The notes: generated from the letters alone by a model not told the origin. A stretch of DNA of 64,000 nucleotides from Alphaproteobacteria bacterium (GCA_016124645.1 WGNE01000014.1:1-64000); one strand, 5' to 3'; shown: positions 35,435 to 44,391, numbered from the stretch's first letter. Program-made: numbers and translations.

Positions 35435-36238
35435 ATGACCGCCGGTTCCATCAACGTGCTTCTCGTCGGCTGCGGCAAGATGGGGGGCGCGCTGCTGCAA
35501 CGCTGGCAGGCGCAGAACCTTTGCAAATCCGTCCATGTCGTCGAGCCGCACCCGCAGGGGCTTTCCGTGCCGGAAGTGACGGATGTTGCCGCCCTGCCCG
35601 CGGATTTTGCGCCCGACGTCATCGTCATGGCCGTCAAGCCGCAGATTTTGCCGGAGGTCGTCGGCGATTATAAAGCTTTCACCGACAAGGGCTGCCTGCT
35701 GCTTTCCATCGCGGCCGGAAAGCCGATCTCGTTTTTCGAGGAATATCTGGGCGACAGCGCGGCCATCGTGCGCGTCATGCCCAATACCCCCGCCGCCATC
35801 GGGCAAGGCATCACCGTCGCGACCGCGAACAAGAACGCCAGCGACAGGCAAAAGGAAGACGCGACCGCCCTGCTCTCCGCCGTCGGCGAAGTGCTGTGGG
35901 TGGATGACGAAGAAAAGCTCAACCCCGTGACCGCGCTTTCGGGCAGCGGCCCCGCCTATGTGTTCTTGCTGATCGAGGCGATGACGCAGGCGGGCGTGCA
36001 TATCGGGCTCGAGCCCGACATGGCGGCGAAGCTGGCGCGCCAGACCGTCATCGGCAGCGCGGCACTGGCGAAGCAAAGCGCGGAGGTGCCCGCATCCACC
36101 CTGCGCGAGAACGTGACCAGCCCCGGCGGCACCACCGCCGCCGCCCTTGCCGTCCTCATGGCCGAACCCGGCATGCAGGACCTCTTCAACCGCGCCCTCG
36201 CTGCCGCGACGAAAAGGGCGGAAGAGCTTTCGAAGTGA
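35435..36238 (+). CDS. proC: Pyrroline-5-carboxylate reductase
   Basis: A 267-residue enzyme of the final proline biosynthesis step, NAD(P)H-dependent. The Rossmann motif VLLVGCGKMGGALL is followed by VKPQ in the cofactor region, RVMPNTPAAIGQG, and the signature TALSGSGPAYVFLLIEAMTQAGV. The C-terminal ENVTSPGGTTAAAL is the conserved substrate-binding block. It begins 4 bp after the ybjN stop. A strong bidirectional terminator follows. Confidence 0.97.
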   Translation: MTAGSINVLLVGCGKMGGALLQRWQAQNLCKSVHVVEPHPQGLSVPEVTDVAALPADFAPDVIVMAVKPQILPEVVGDYKAFTDKGCLLLSIAAGKPISFFEEYLGDSAAIVRVMPNTPAAIGQGITVATANKNASDRQKEDATALLSAVGEVLWVDDEEKLNPVTALSGSGPAYVFLLIEAMTQAGVHIGLEPDMAAKLARQTVIGSAALAKQSAEVPASTLRENVTSPGGTTAAALAVLMAEPGMQDLFNRALAAATKRAEELSK

Positions 36239-36251
36239 TTTTCCCGCAACG

Positions 36252-36285
36252 AAAAAAGCGCGCCCCGTGACAGGCGCGCTTTTTT
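36252..36285. terminator. Bidirectional rho-independent terminator
   Basis: AAAAAA-GCGCGCC, loop CCGTGACA, GGCGCGC-TTTTTT: a 7-bp GC stem with A and T tracts on either side. It ends proC (plus) and the VOC gene (minus). Confidence 0.9.
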
Positions 36286-36301
36286 GCCGTGCGGGCGGGC
36301 G

Positions 36302-36766
36302 TTACGCCGCCTGCGACTTCATTTTCTCCATCATTTTCTTCATGCCGTCCTGCAGCTCCTGTTCGGAAACGTCGCGCAGGTGGGTGGAGAGGCTCCACTT
36401 GATGCCGAAGCCGTCGCTGACGGTTCCCATGCGGTCGCCCCAGAACGTGTCCTCGGTCTTCTGGATTTCGGTCAGCCCGGCCTTGACGGCTTTCTCCATC
36501 GCCTTGTCCGCGTCGGGCACATAGAGGTAGAAGGACTGGTTTTCCACGGCCATGCAGCCTATTTCGGGACGCGCCTCGCCGATGAAGACCATGCCGTCGC
36601 CGATCCGCAGCCCGCAATGCGCGACCACGCCGGTCTCGGGACAGAGAAGTTTATGTTCTTCCACGGCGCCGAAAGCCTGCTTGTAAAGCTCGATGGCCTT
36701 GGCGGCGTCTTTCAGCGACAGCGTGGGAATGAGCTGCGGCCTGTTTTCGCTTTTGGTCTCGGTCAT
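36302..36766 (-). CDS. VOC superfamily (PhnB/glyoxalase-like) protein
   Basis: A 154-residue protein of the vicinal oxygen chelate fold, close to the PhnB/YdcZ 'glyoxalase-bleomycin' group: IPTLSLKDAAKAIELYKQAF with GAVEEHKL, then GDGMVFIGEA, SFYLYVPDADKAMEKAVKAG, and FWGDRMGTVSDGFGIKWSLS. The terminal TH..D..E(Q)EL is also typical. Members have diverse or unknown metal-dependent activities, so none is assigned. ATG 36766 has AAGGAGA at 9 bp. The terminator shared with proC follows. Confidence 0.87.
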   Translation of the reverse strand: MTETKSENRPQLIPTLSLKDAAKAIELYKQAFGAVEEHKLLCPETGVVAHCGLRIGDGMVFIGEARPEIGCMAVENQSFYLYVPDADKAMEKAVKAGLTEIQKTEDTFWGDRMGTVSDGFGIKWSLSTHLRDVSEQELQDGMKKMMEKMKSQAA

Positions 36767-36883
36767 ATCGGATGTCTCCTTCAATCAGGGGTTTTAAAAA
36801 CAACTGAATATACCGCAGGACGAAGCCGCCGGAAAGACCTGTGCGAGAAAACTGCGCGCGATCAGGATTATGTCCTCCGGGCG

Positions 36884-37564
36884 TTATTGGCCGCTTGTCG
36901 CGGGCTCCGGCTGCGGCGGCATGTTCGGCGCGGGCTCGGCGGCGGGTTCCCTCACCGGCTCGCGCAGCCATGCCTTGTCAGCCGCGCTGCATTTGGCCAG
37001 CGGGTCTTTATTCTGCATGACGAACCAGAGGTTGGGGCGCGCGTGGGAGTGGCAGTCGTAGCCCGCGGAAAGCATCTGGCGCACGCTGACGGCGGAAAGC
37101 GAGAGGTTCAAAAGCAAAGCCCCCGTGCAAAGCCACGTCATGACGTGGCGGAAATGGTCGGGCAGGATGACGATGAGGCGGTAGAAGCAATAGAACATGA
37201 CGGTCATCGCGAAGAACTGCGTCATGCCCGAACTGGACATGAAGGCGATGCTGTAGCTGAGCCGCTGCTGATAGACGCCGTCCAGCAAAAGCGCGATGAA
37301 GAAAGCGGTCGCCACGAAATACCCGCGATGCTTGGGCGTCGCGGGCTTGATGAAGCGGTAGGCCGTATAGGCGACGACCGTGAGCACGCAGAGCAATTCG
37401 AGCGCCATGCCCAGCGGGCTGTCGAAGAAATAGCCGACGAAGCCGTACCATGGCTGTTCCGCCGGCCCCTGCGAGGCCATCATCGCCAGCACGGCCAGCA
37501 GCGTCACCGCCGGGGCGACGCCGAAATGCACAAGAATTTTCTTGTGGCGCAAAAAGAAGTTCAC
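36884..37564 (-). CDS. Hypothetical polytopic membrane protein
   Basis: A 226-residue protein with about six hydrophobic segments between residues 8 and 165 and a proline/glutamate-rich C-terminal tail (EPVREPAAEPAPNMPPQPEP). It is not recognised. It starts with GTG 37564 overlapping the mucR stop (GTGA), so it is translated together with the MucR-type regulator. A conserved-looking loop contains CHSHARPNLWF and the pair of cysteines in KCSAADKAW. Confidence 0.7.
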   Translation of the reverse strand: MNFFLRHKKILVHFGVAPAVTLLAVLAMMASQGPAEQPWYGFVGYFFDSPLGMALELLCVLTVVAYTAYRFIKPATPKHRGYFVATAFFIALLLDGVYQQRLSYSIAFMSSSGMTQFFAMTVMFYCFYRLIVILPDHFRHVMTWLCTGALLLNLSLSAVSVRQMLSAGYDCHSHARPNLWFVMQNKDPLAKCSAADKAWLREPVREPAAEPAPNMPPQPEPATSGQ

Positions 37565-37986
37565 GACTTGCGACCCCTGTTTTCATCCGTGCCGAGGCCG
37601 ATGGCCTTGGCGAGGTTGGAACGCTTTTTCGCGTAGTTGGGCGCGACCATCGGGTAGTCGTCCGGCAGCCCCCATTTCTCGCGGTAATCTTCCGGCGTCA
37701 TCTTGTAGGCGGATTTCAGGTAACGCTTGAGCATCTTCATCTTCTTGCCGTCTTCGAGGCAGATGAGATAGTCCGGCATGATGGATTTGGAAATCGGCAC
37801 GGCGGGCTGCAGCCCTTCGTCATAGCCCGGCTTTTCCGTCGCGCCGTTCTTGCCGATATCTTCCAGCGTGGCATAGACCTCGCGCATCAGCGCGGGCAGA
37901 TCCGGCACATCGTTGCGCGCGGCATAGCCGCCGACGATCTGCGCCATGCAGGCCAGTAATTCCTGTCTGGATTCGCCGTCATCCAT
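37561..37986 (-). CDS. mucR: Ros/MucR-family transcriptional regulator
   Basis: A 141-residue regulator whose C-terminal half is the MucR DNA-binding domain: ICLEDGKKMKMLKRYLKSAY, then MTPEDYREKWGLPDDYPMVA and PNYAKKRSNLAKAIGLG. Two zinc ligands of the Ros-type finger are replaced (CxxD and Tyr in place of His), as in several MucR/Ml proteins that work without zinc. Family members repress exopolysaccharide, motility and virulence genes by binding AT-rich targets. ATG 37986 has AGGGGG upstream. TATAAT on the minus strand at 38040-38035 may be its -10. Confidence 0.93.
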   Translation of the reverse strand: MDDGESRQELLACMAQIVGGYAARNDVPDLPALMREVYATLEDIGKNGATEKPGYDEGLQPAVPISKSIMPDYLICLEDGKKMKMLKRYLKSAYKMTPEDYREKWGLPDDYPMVAPNYAKKRSNLAKAIGLGTDENRGRKS

Positions 37987-38046
37987 CAAAACCCCCTGTT
38001 ATTTTGACATGATGTTCAAGTAAAACGTCTTTTTATTATAGCACAA

Positions 38047-38718
38047 TCATTTTTTACTTGAAACAGTCACATCGGGCGGGCGCAGGTAAAACGGGCCGGG
38101 ACGCTCGGCAAAACTCTCAACCCCTTGTTCCGCCATGCGTTTCATGGCGATGCGACCGGCGGCTTCAGCCGTGACCGGCCCCGTTTTGGCAAGCTCGCCC
38201 CACGGCCACATGGGAAAACATTTTTCGGCGGCATCGCCGGTGATGAAAAGCGGCTGGTCGGCCTCGCCTGCCAAGTCCAGCCGTTCCGCGAAATCCTGCA
38301 TGGTTTCGTTGACGGGCGGGATGATGACGACGCCCTTGGCATCCACCGCCTGAAAATACAGTTCCTCCCGCCATGATTCGAGGGCGATGATGTTCAGGTA
38401 CCCTTCCTGCGGCGCGGCGTAGAAATCGAAGCTGGAAACGCCCGCCAACGGCAGCCCCGCCGCCATGGCCAGCCCGCGCATGGCGGCCAGCCCGATGCGG
38501 ATGCCGGTGAAGCTGCCCGGCCCCGTCACCACGGCCAGCAGGTCGAGATCGCCATAGCCGAGCCCCGCCGCCTTCAGCCCCTCGCCGACATGCTGCAAAA
38601 GCAGGTTGCCCTGGTTGCGCGTTTCCTCCGACTGCCATGCGTGAAGGATTTCATCGTCCTCCATCACGGCCAGCGACATCAACGCGTTGGCGGTATTGAC
38701 GGCAAGGCATTTGACCAT
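38047..38718 (-). CDS. tsaB: tRNA threonylcarbamoyladenosine synthesis protein TsaB
   Basis: A 223-residue ASKHA-fold protein. With TsaD and TsaE, TsaB makes t6A37 of ANN-decoding tRNAs. The N-terminal LAVNTANALMSLAVMED replaces the usual LAIDTS phosphate-1 motif. VVTGPGSFTGIRIGLAAMRGL is the diagnostic TsaB block. The C-terminal FYLRPPDV matches the family end. It lies 9 bp below the nitroreductase gene on the same strand, suggesting cotranscription. Confidence 0.94.
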   Translation of the reverse strand: MVKCLAVNTANALMSLAVMEDDEILHAWQSEETRNQGNLLLQHVGEGLKAAGLGYGDLDLLAVVTGPGSFTGIRIGLAAMRGLAMAAGLPLAGVSSFDFYAAPQEGYLNIIALESWREELYFQAVDAKGVVIIPPVNETMQDFAERLDLAGEADQPLFITGDAAEKCFPMWPWGELAKTGPVTAEAAGRIAMKRMAEQGVESFAERPGPFYLRPPDVTVSSKK

Positions 38719-38727
38719 GAAGCGGCC

Positions 38728-39321
38728 TTACACGATCTTGCAGGCGTCGTCGAACGGCAGGCGCGGGCTGCGCGCGAAGGTCTTGGACGGATCGGCGTAG
38801 CCGAGGCTGCAAATGAAGTTCACCTTGAAGCGCCCGTCGGGGAAGAATTCCGCGTCCAGCTTTTCCGCGTCGAAGCCCGACATCGGCCCGCAGTCCAGCC
38901 CGTGCGCGCGCGCGGCGATCATGAAATACGCGCCCTGCAGCGAGCTGTTGCGAAAGGCGGTGGAGGCGATGAGCGCGTCGTTCCCCTCGAACCAGGATTT
39001 CGCGTCGGCATGGGGGAAGAGCTCCGGCAGGCGCTCGTGAAAGCGCATGTCCTGCGCGAGGATGGCGCAGACGGGCGCGGCCATGGTTTTCTCGACGTTG
39101 CCGGGCGCGAGGCAGGGCTTCAGCCGCGCCTTCGCCTCGGGCGATTTGACGAAGACGATGCGCAGCGGGCAGCAGTTGGCGCTGGTCGGGCCGAACTTCA
39201 TGTCGTCATAGATTTTACGCAGCAATTCCTCCTCCACCAGGCGGTCCTGCCAGCCGTTCGCGGTGCGCGCGGCGCGGAAAATGAGGTCGAAACCCTGCTC
39301 TGTTAATGTCTGGCCGGTCAT
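38728..39321 (-). CDS. Nitroreductase, malonic semialdehyde reductase (RutE)-like
   Basis: A 197-residue FMN-dependent nitroreductase of the RutE/HadB subgroup. Typical segments are FRAARTANGWQDRLVEEELL, KFGPTSANCCPLRIVFVKSPEA (FMN-binding), AARAHGLDCGPMSGFD, and VNFICSLGYAD. RutE reduces malonic semialdehyde during pyrimidine degradation. No other rut gene is here, so a general reductive role is equally possible. It is divergent from the deacetylase-like gene across 37 bp. Confidence 0.88.
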   Translation of the reverse strand: MTGQTLTEQGFDLIFRAARTANGWQDRLVEEELLRKIYDDMKFGPTSANCCPLRIVFVKSPEAKARLKPCLAPGNVEKTMAAPVCAILAQDMRFHERLPELFPHADAKSWFEGNDALIASTAFRNSSLQGAYFMIAARAHGLDCGPMSGFDAEKLDAEFFPDGRFKVNFICSLGYADPSKTFARSPRLPFDDACKIV

Positions 39322-39358
39322 GCTAGAATCCCCCTGTTCTCAAACGGTTGGTCTGAAT

Positions 39359-40510
39359 ATGCTGTCTATTCAAAAACATAAATACAGCGGTTTGTACAGC
39401 GGTTTATGCGGGGCGCTTTTCGGCCTCGGCCTGCTGCTGGGCGGCGCGCGCCATGCGCAGGCGGGCATCGACGCGGACAGGTCGAGCGCGGTCATCTTCG
39501 TCTATCAGCGCATCGGCGAGGACACCCTGCCCCAGAGCAATATTTCCGTCGATCAGTTCAAGGAGCATATCCGCGAATTGCAGACCGGCGGCTATACCGT
39601 GCTGCCCCTGCCGAAAATCATCGCAGCGCTGAAGGACGGGCAGACCCTGCCGCAGAAAACCGTGGCCCTGACCTTCGAGGGCGCCTTCACCGGCACGCTG
39701 AAAAACGCCGTGCCGCTGCTGGACGAGGCGAACCTGCCCTATACCGTGTTCTACGCCAGCGACATGATCGACAACAAGAACCCCGCGCACATGAGCTGGG
39801 ACCAGCTGAAGGATTTGCGCGACGACAAGCTGGCGACCGTCGGCATCCTGCCCGCGACATACACGCATATGTCTGGCCTGACGGCGGATGAAAGCGCGGC
39901 GCTCATCAACCGCGCCGTGGGCCGCTACCGCGACATCTTCGGCGAGCAGCCGGAATTCTTCGCCTATCCCTACGGCGAATATTCGAACGCGCTGAAAAAG
40001 CAGGTCGCGACGTACAAGTTCAAGGCCGCCTTCGGCCAGCAGTCGGGCGTGGCCTATGCGGGCTCGGACTTTCTCTCCCTGCCGCGCTTCACGATGACGG
40101 ACAGCTACGGCGACCTCGACCGCTTCCAGCTCACCGCCAACGCCCTGCCGCTGCCCACCGCCGACGTCACGCCGGAGGACATGCTGCTGAAGGACAACCC
40201 GCCGATGATCGGCTTCACCGTCACGCCGGACATCAAGGACATCTCGCGCCTGTCCTGCTTCATTTCCGGCCTCGGCAAGGCCGATGTGCAAAAACCCGGC
40301 GGCAACCGCGTGGAGATACGGCTGAAAGACCCGCTGGAAGAGCGCCGCACCCGCGTCAACTGCACCCTGCCCGACGACACCGTCATTCCCGGCCAGCCGC
40401 AAAGCTGGCGCTGGTTCGGCATGATGATGATCTCGCCGCAATACGACGACGACGGCCCCGCCGCGCCCGCCAACGCCGACAGCGCGGACGACAGCCCCGG
40501 CGACGACTGA
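39359..40510 (+). CDS. Secreted polysaccharide deacetylase-like protein with degenerate active site
   Basis: A 383-residue protein with a signal peptide (about 15-37, ending RHAQA) and a NodB-like fold: VIFVYQRIGEDTLPQSNISVD, then LQTGGYTVLPLPKI, YTVFYASDMID and EFFAYPYGEYSNAL. The catalytic motif TFDDG is TFEGA here (residues 105-109) and the metal-binding HxxxH block reads PATYTHM, lacking the first His. It is probably non-catalytic, or uses an altered metal site. A C-terminal domain of about 110 residues ends in an acidic Asp/Ala tail. It may bind polysaccharide in the periplasm, which is inference. Confidence 0.8.
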   Translation: MLSIQKHKYSGLYSGLCGALFGLGLLLGGARHAQAGIDADRSSAVIFVYQRIGEDTLPQSNISVDQFKEHIRELQTGGYTVLPLPKIIAALKDGQTLPQKTVALTFEGAFTGTLKNAVPLLDEANLPYTVFYASDMIDNKNPAHMSWDQLKDLRDDKLATVGILPATYTHMSGLTADESAALINRAVGRYRDIFGEQPEFFAYPYGEYSNALKKQVATYKFKAAFGQQSGVAYAGSDFLSLPRFTMTDSYGDLDRFQLTANALPLPTADVTPEDMLLKDNPPMIGFTVTPDIKDISRLSCFISGLGKADVQKPGGNRVEIRLKDPLEERRTRVNCTLPDDTVIPGQPQSWRWFGMMMISPQYDDDGPAAPANADSADDSPGDD

Positions 40511-40547
40511 GCGTCGCGCTCTTCATTTCTGAAAAATCCTGCAGGGG

Positions 40548-40575
40548 TTGCCAAATGCGGCGCATGGTCTATGTT
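40548..40575 (+). promoter_or_regulatory. Putative sodB promoter
   Basis: TTGCCA (40548-40553), a 16-bp spacer and TATGTT (40570-40575). It implies a leader of about 85 nt before ATG 40666. Confidence 0.45.
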
Positions 40576-40665
40576 GTAGGTCCGACGCATTTCAGCACCG
40601 AAAATTATGTAACGAGAAAGGTTTTTATCATGACAAACGCGCAACAAAAACAGCAAGAGGACACG

Positions 40666-41265
40666 ATGACATTCACCCTTCCCGAACTCCCCTATGCGCA
40701 AAACGCGCTGGAGCCCCATATCTCCGAAAAGACCTTCGGCTTCCACTACGGCAAGCACCACCAGGCCTATGTCAACAAGGCGAACGAGCTGGTCAAGGGC
40801 GGCCCGCTTGAAGGCGCGGCGCTGGAAAAGGCCGTCGTCGAATCCCACAAGCAGGGCGGCGCGCTGTTCAACAACATCGGCCAGATCTATAACCACAACC
40901 TGTTCTGGCTGAGCATGAGCCCCAACGGCGGCGGCGAAGCCCCCGCGCCCCTGCTGGAAAAAATCAACGAGGCCTTCGGCAGCTTCGACGCATTCAAGGA
41001 AGCCTTCGTCGCCGGCGGCATGGGCCAGTTCGGCAGCGGCTGGGTCTGGCTCGTCGCGCATGAGGGCAAGCTGGAAATCGTCAAGACCGCCAACGCGGAA
41101 ACCCCGCTGACCGACGGCAAGACGCCCCTGCTGGTCTGCGACGTCTGGGAACACGCCTATTACCTCGACTACCAGAACCGCCGCGCGGACTTCCTGAAAG
41201 TGTTCATCGAGAAGCTCGTCAACTGGCAGTTCGCCGTCGAGAACTGGAACAAGGCAAACGGTTAA
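40666..41265 (+). CDS. sodB: Superoxide dismutase (Fe type)
   Basis: A 199-residue Fe/Mn-family SOD. The metal ligands are His in FGFHYGKHH, His in IYNHNLFW, and Asp and His in VCDVWEHAYYLDYQNRR. The active-site Gln in GGMGQFGSGWVW points to the iron form. ATG 40666 (MTFTLPELPY) has AGAGGA 5 bp upstream and gives the family's usual N-terminus. ATG 40630 would add 12 polar residues. It is cytosolic and removes superoxide. A terminator follows at 41291. Confidence 0.96.
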   Translation: MTFTLPELPYAQNALEPHISEKTFGFHYGKHHQAYVNKANELVKGGPLEGAALEKAVVESHKQGGALFNNIGQIYNHNLFWLSMSPNGGGEAPAPLLEKINEAFGSFDAFKEAFVAGGMGQFGSGWVWLVAHEGKLEIVKTANAETPLTDGKTPLLVCDVWEHAYYLDYQNRRADFLKVFIEKLVNWQFAVENWNKANG

Positions 41266-41290
41266 TTCCTGAGACTTACACGCAGGAATG

Positions 41291-41325
41291 AAGAAGGGCC
41301 TCCTTAACCGGGGGCCCTTTTTTCT
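41291..41325 (+). terminator. Rho-independent terminator of sodB
   Basis: GGGCC(TCC) loop TTAACC then GGGGGCCC followed by TTTTTTCTT, with AAGAA on the upstream side, 25 bp after the sodB stop. Confidence 0.88.
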
Positions 41326-41349
41326 TGGGGATTCTTTCGTTTTCGCTTG

Positions 41350-41386
41350 CCGCCATGTCGGCTGCCCGCCTTCGCGGGGGTGGCGG
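41350..41386. repeat. Palindromic intergenic hairpin
   Basis: An outer stem CCGCCA/TGGCGG encloses an inner CCCGC-CTTC-GCGGG hairpin. It resembles dispersed intergenic palindromes of alphaproteobacteria and lies between the sodB terminator and the convergent DUF498 gene, whose transcript it could end. Confidence 0.45.
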
Positions 41387-41398
41387 AAAGTTTTGACT

Positions 41399-41770
41399 TT
41401 AACCCGGTATCAGCAGCGCCGCCACCCGGCGGCCCTCGGCCAGCAGCACGTTGTAGGTGCGGCAGGCGGCGCCGGTGGTCATGGGCTCGACGACGATGCC
41501 GCGGTCTTTCAGCGCGGCCATCACCGCCGGCGCGGGCAGCACGGCGTTCGCGCCGCAACCGAGGACGAGGTAGCTGACCTCCTCCCCTTCCAGCGGGGCG
41601 AAATGTTCGGGAGCAAGGTCGGCGACCATGCCGACGGGCACGGCTTGCGCCGCCGCGCCGCTGAGAATGACGGCGGAGGGGTAATCGACCCCGCTGATGC
41701 GGAATCCCTTGTCGGAATAGGACTGGATGACCTTGGCGTCCGCGCCGATGCGGGGCGTTACGTCAACCAT
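41399..41770 (-). CDS. Mth938-like (DUF498/NDUFAF3-like) protein
   Basis: A 123-residue protein of the Mth938/DUF498 family, which includes mitochondrial complex I assembly factor NDUFAF3: IQSYSDKGFRISGVDY, then YLVLGCGANAVLPAPAVMAA, and VEPMTTGAACRTYNVLLAEG with RRVAALLIPG. In alphaproteobacteria the gene routinely follows secF, as here (3-bp gap), suggesting an operon with secDF-yajC. The molecular function in bacteria is not established. Confidence 0.92.
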   Translation of the reverse strand: MVDVTPRIGADAKVIQSYSDKGFRISGVDYPSAVILSGAAAQAVPVGMVADLAPEHFAPLEGEEVSYLVLGCGANAVLPAPAVMAALKDRGIVVEPMTTGAACRTYNVLLAEGRRVAALLIPG

Positions 41771-41773
41771 GCC

Positions 41774-42736
41774 TTACGCTTCGCTTTCGATCACGCGCCC
41801 GTCAGTTTTTTTTTCAGCCTTGCGGGCGGCGGCCGCGGGATCGGGGCGCAGGTTCATGTAAAGCAGCAGCGGGGCGGCGACGAAGACGGAAGAATACGTC
41901 CCCACCAGAATGCCGACCAGCAGCGCGTAGGTGAAGCCCTTGATGACCTCGCTGCCGAAGATGGCCAGCGCGGAAAGCGCGACCAGCGTCATCAGGCTGG
42001 TCATCAGCGTGCGCGACAGGGTTTCATTGACGGCGAGGTTGAACAGCTCGGGCAGCGCCATCTTGCGGTAACGCTTGAGCTCCTCCCGGATACGGTCGAA
42101 GACGACGACCGTGTCGTTGATCGAATAGCCCGCGACCAAGAGCACCGCCGCGACCGTGGAAAGGTCGAACTCGATGCGGGTGATGATGAAGAACAACAGC
42201 GTGGCGCAGACGTCATGCGCCAGCGATATGACGCCGGTGGCGCCGAACTGCCATTCGTAGCGCATCCAGATGAACAGCATGATGCCGATCATGGAATAGA
42301 CGAAGGCCTTGACCCCGGTCATGATGAGCTCCTTGCCCACCTGCGGCCCCACGTATTCCATGCGGCGGACCTGCTCGTCGCTGACGTTGAGCAGCTTCTC
42401 GACCTCGGCGCGCAGGGCTTTCTGGCCCGCGGTGTCGATGGACTTGCCGGGGATCTTGATCAGCACTTCCTTGGCGCCGAATTCCTGGATGGTCGGGCGC
42501 CCGGTCGAAAGTTCGTCGAGCTTGGTGCGGATGTCGGCGACGCTCATGCCGGGGGGCGAGCTGACTTCCATCAGCACGCCGCCGGTGAAGTCGATGCCAA
42601 GGTTCACGCCGCGCACGAAAAGCAGCACGATGGAGCTGACCATCATCAGCGCCGAAAGGCACAGGGCGATTTTATGCACGCTCATGAAGTTGATGTTCGT
42701 CTTTGCCTTGACGAGCTTGAAGCGGAACTTGATCAT
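41774..42736 (-). CDS. secF: Protein translocase subunit SecF
   Basis: A 320-residue membrane protein with six transmembrane helices and a large periplasmic loop after the first. The family blocks GVNLGIDFTGGVLMEVSSPP (N-terminal D1-type motif), GYSINDTVVVFDRIREELKR and the RTLMTSLMTL segment are intact. With SecD it uses the proton motive force to pull preproteins across the inner membrane. It is 39 bp downstream of secD and upstream of the DUF498 gene. Confidence 0.97.
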   Translation of the reverse strand: MIKFRFKLVKAKTNINFMSVHKIALCLSALMMVSSIVLLFVRGVNLGIDFTGGVLMEVSSPPGMSVADIRTKLDELSTGRPTIQEFGAKEVLIKIPGKSIDTAGQKALRAEVEKLLNVSDEQVRRMEYVGPQVGKELIMTGVKAFVYSMIGIMLFIWMRYEWQFGATGVISLAHDVCATLLFFIITRIEFDLSTVAAVLLVAGYSINDTVVVFDRIREELKRYRKMALPELFNLAVNETLSRTLMTSLMTLVALSALAIFGSEVIKGFTYALLVGILVGTYSSVFVAAPLLLYMNLRPDPAAAARKAEKKTDGRVIESEA

Positions 42737-42775
42737 CTCAAAACCTCTGTTTTTCCCGTTATGCCGCGCCTGCGC

Positions 42776-44341
42776 CTAAAGATCCAGCGTCGAGGGACGC
42801 GTCTTGCGCAGCCATGTCAGCACCATCATGCGCGTGACCATCAGCGCGCAGAAGATGGAGGTGATAATCCCGATGGTCATCGAAACCGCGAAGCCCTTCA
42901 CCGGCCCCGTCCCGAAGGAGAAAAGGATGATGGCGACGATCAGCGTCGTCAGGTTCGCGTCGATAATCGTGGCCTTGGCGTGGAGGTAGCCCTTGTCGAT
43001 GGCGGAAATCACCGACCGGCCCTCCCGCAGCTCCTCGCGGATGCGCTCATAGACCAGCACGTTCGCGTCCACCGCGATGCCGATGGTCAGGATGATCCCC
43101 GCGATGCCGGGCAGCGTCAGCGTCGCCTGCAGCATGGAAAGCAGCGCGAAGATGAAGACCATGTTCAGCGCCAGCGCGATATTGGCGAAAAGCCCGAACA
43201 GCCCGTAGGAGGCCCAGATGAGGATGAAGACGAAGGCGAAGGCGTACATCGCGGCGGTCTTGCCCGCGGCGACGGAGTCGGAACCCAGCGTCGGGCCCAC
43301 GGTGCGCTCCTCGACGAAGCTCAGCGTGGCCGGCAGCGCGCCGGCGCGCAGCAGCAGCGCAAGGTCGGTCGCGCCCTTCACGTCGAAGCCGCCGGAAATC
43401 TGACCGTTGCCGCCGCAGATGGGGGTGTTGATGCGCGGATAGGTGATGACCTCGTTATCCAGCACGATGGCGAAGGGCTTGCCCACGTTGGCGCGGGTGA
43501 TGTCGCAAAAACGCTTCGCGCCGAGGCTGTCGAGCTTGAAGGAGACGACCGGCTGGCCGTTCATGTCGAAGGACGGCTCGGCGTCGGTCAGCATCTCGCC
43601 GCTGATGGGCGCCTTCTTGCGCACGATGATGGTGCGGCCGGGCTCGTCGCGCAGCTTCACCTTCATGGAATCCGGCCCCACCTGGCCGGAGGTGGCGTTC
43701 TCGTCCAGCAGGTGGAAGCTCATTTTCGCGGTCTGCTTCAGCAGCTCCTTGACGTGCTCGGGGTTGTCGATGCCGGGCAGCTCCAGCACGATGCGGTCGT
43801 CGCCCGAGCGCTGGATGAGAGGCTCCTTCGTGCCGGTCTCATCGACGCGGCGGCGCACGATCTCGATCGACTGGTCGATGACGTGGGTCTCGATGTCCTT
43901 CAGCGCCTTCTCGCCCAGCTTCAGCGTGACGGTGCCGTCGTCGGCGATGTTGACGGTCGCGCTTCTTTCAAGGTCGCGCGCGATGGCGTAGGCCGCGTCA
44001 TGGTCCTTGGCGGGGTTGCGCAGGCGGAAGGTGATGCCGTCGCGCATCGCGGTCAGGCCGATGTAGCCGATGCCCTTCTTGCGCAGTTCGCTGCGGGCGC
44101 CGTCCTTCAGCCCGTCCATCCGCTCGGCGATGACGGACTTGATGTCCGCCTGCAGCAGCAGGTGCGAGCCGCCCTGCAGGTCGAGGCCGAGGTTGACGGT
44201 TTCGGTCGGGAACCAGCTGGGCGCATGGGCCTGCAGCCACTGGAGATGGTTCTTGCTCAGCATGTTCGGCGTGGCATAGGCGATGCCCAGCACGCAGACC
44301 AGCATGACGAGGACCATTTTCCATTTTTCCATTTGCAGCAT
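42776..44341 (-). CDS. secD: Protein translocase subunit SecD
   Basis: A 521-residue partner of SecF. It has an N-terminal helix, a long periplasmic region with LGLDLQGGSHLLLQ and VRRRVDETGTKEPLIQRSGD, RIVLELPGI, and a C-terminal six-helix RND-like domain with IGIAVDANVLVYERIREEL, plus FGTGPVKGFAVSMTIGI. ATG 44341 has AGGA 7 bp upstream. It sits between yajC and secF, the standard order yajC-secD-secF. Confidence 0.97.
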   Translation of the reverse strand: MLQMEKWKMVLVMLVCVLGIAYATPNMLSKNHLQWLQAHAPSWFPTETVNLGLDLQGGSHLLLQADIKSVIAERMDGLKDGARSELRKKGIGYIGLTAMRDGITFRLRNPAKDHDAAYAIARDLERSATVNIADDGTVTLKLGEKALKDIETHVIDQSIEIVRRRVDETGTKEPLIQRSGDDRIVLELPGIDNPEHVKELLKQTAKMSFHLLDENATSGQVGPDSMKVKLRDEPGRTIIVRKKAPISGEMLTDAEPSFDMNGQPVVSFKLDSLGAKRFCDITRANVGKPFAIVLDNEVITYPRINTPICGGNGQISGGFDVKGATDLALLLRAGALPATLSFVEERTVGPTLGSDSVAAGKTAAMYAFAFVFILIWASYGLFGLFANIALALNMVFIFALLSMLQATLTLPGIAGIILTIGIAVDANVLVYERIREELREGRSVISAIDKGYLHAKATIIDANLTTLIVAIILFSFGTGPVKGFAVSMTIGIITSIFCALMVTRMMVLTWLRKTRPSTLDL

Positions 44342-44391
44342 GATGTTTTCCTACAAAAACTTGGTCGGTGAAGATTGGCGCGGCGGAAAGC

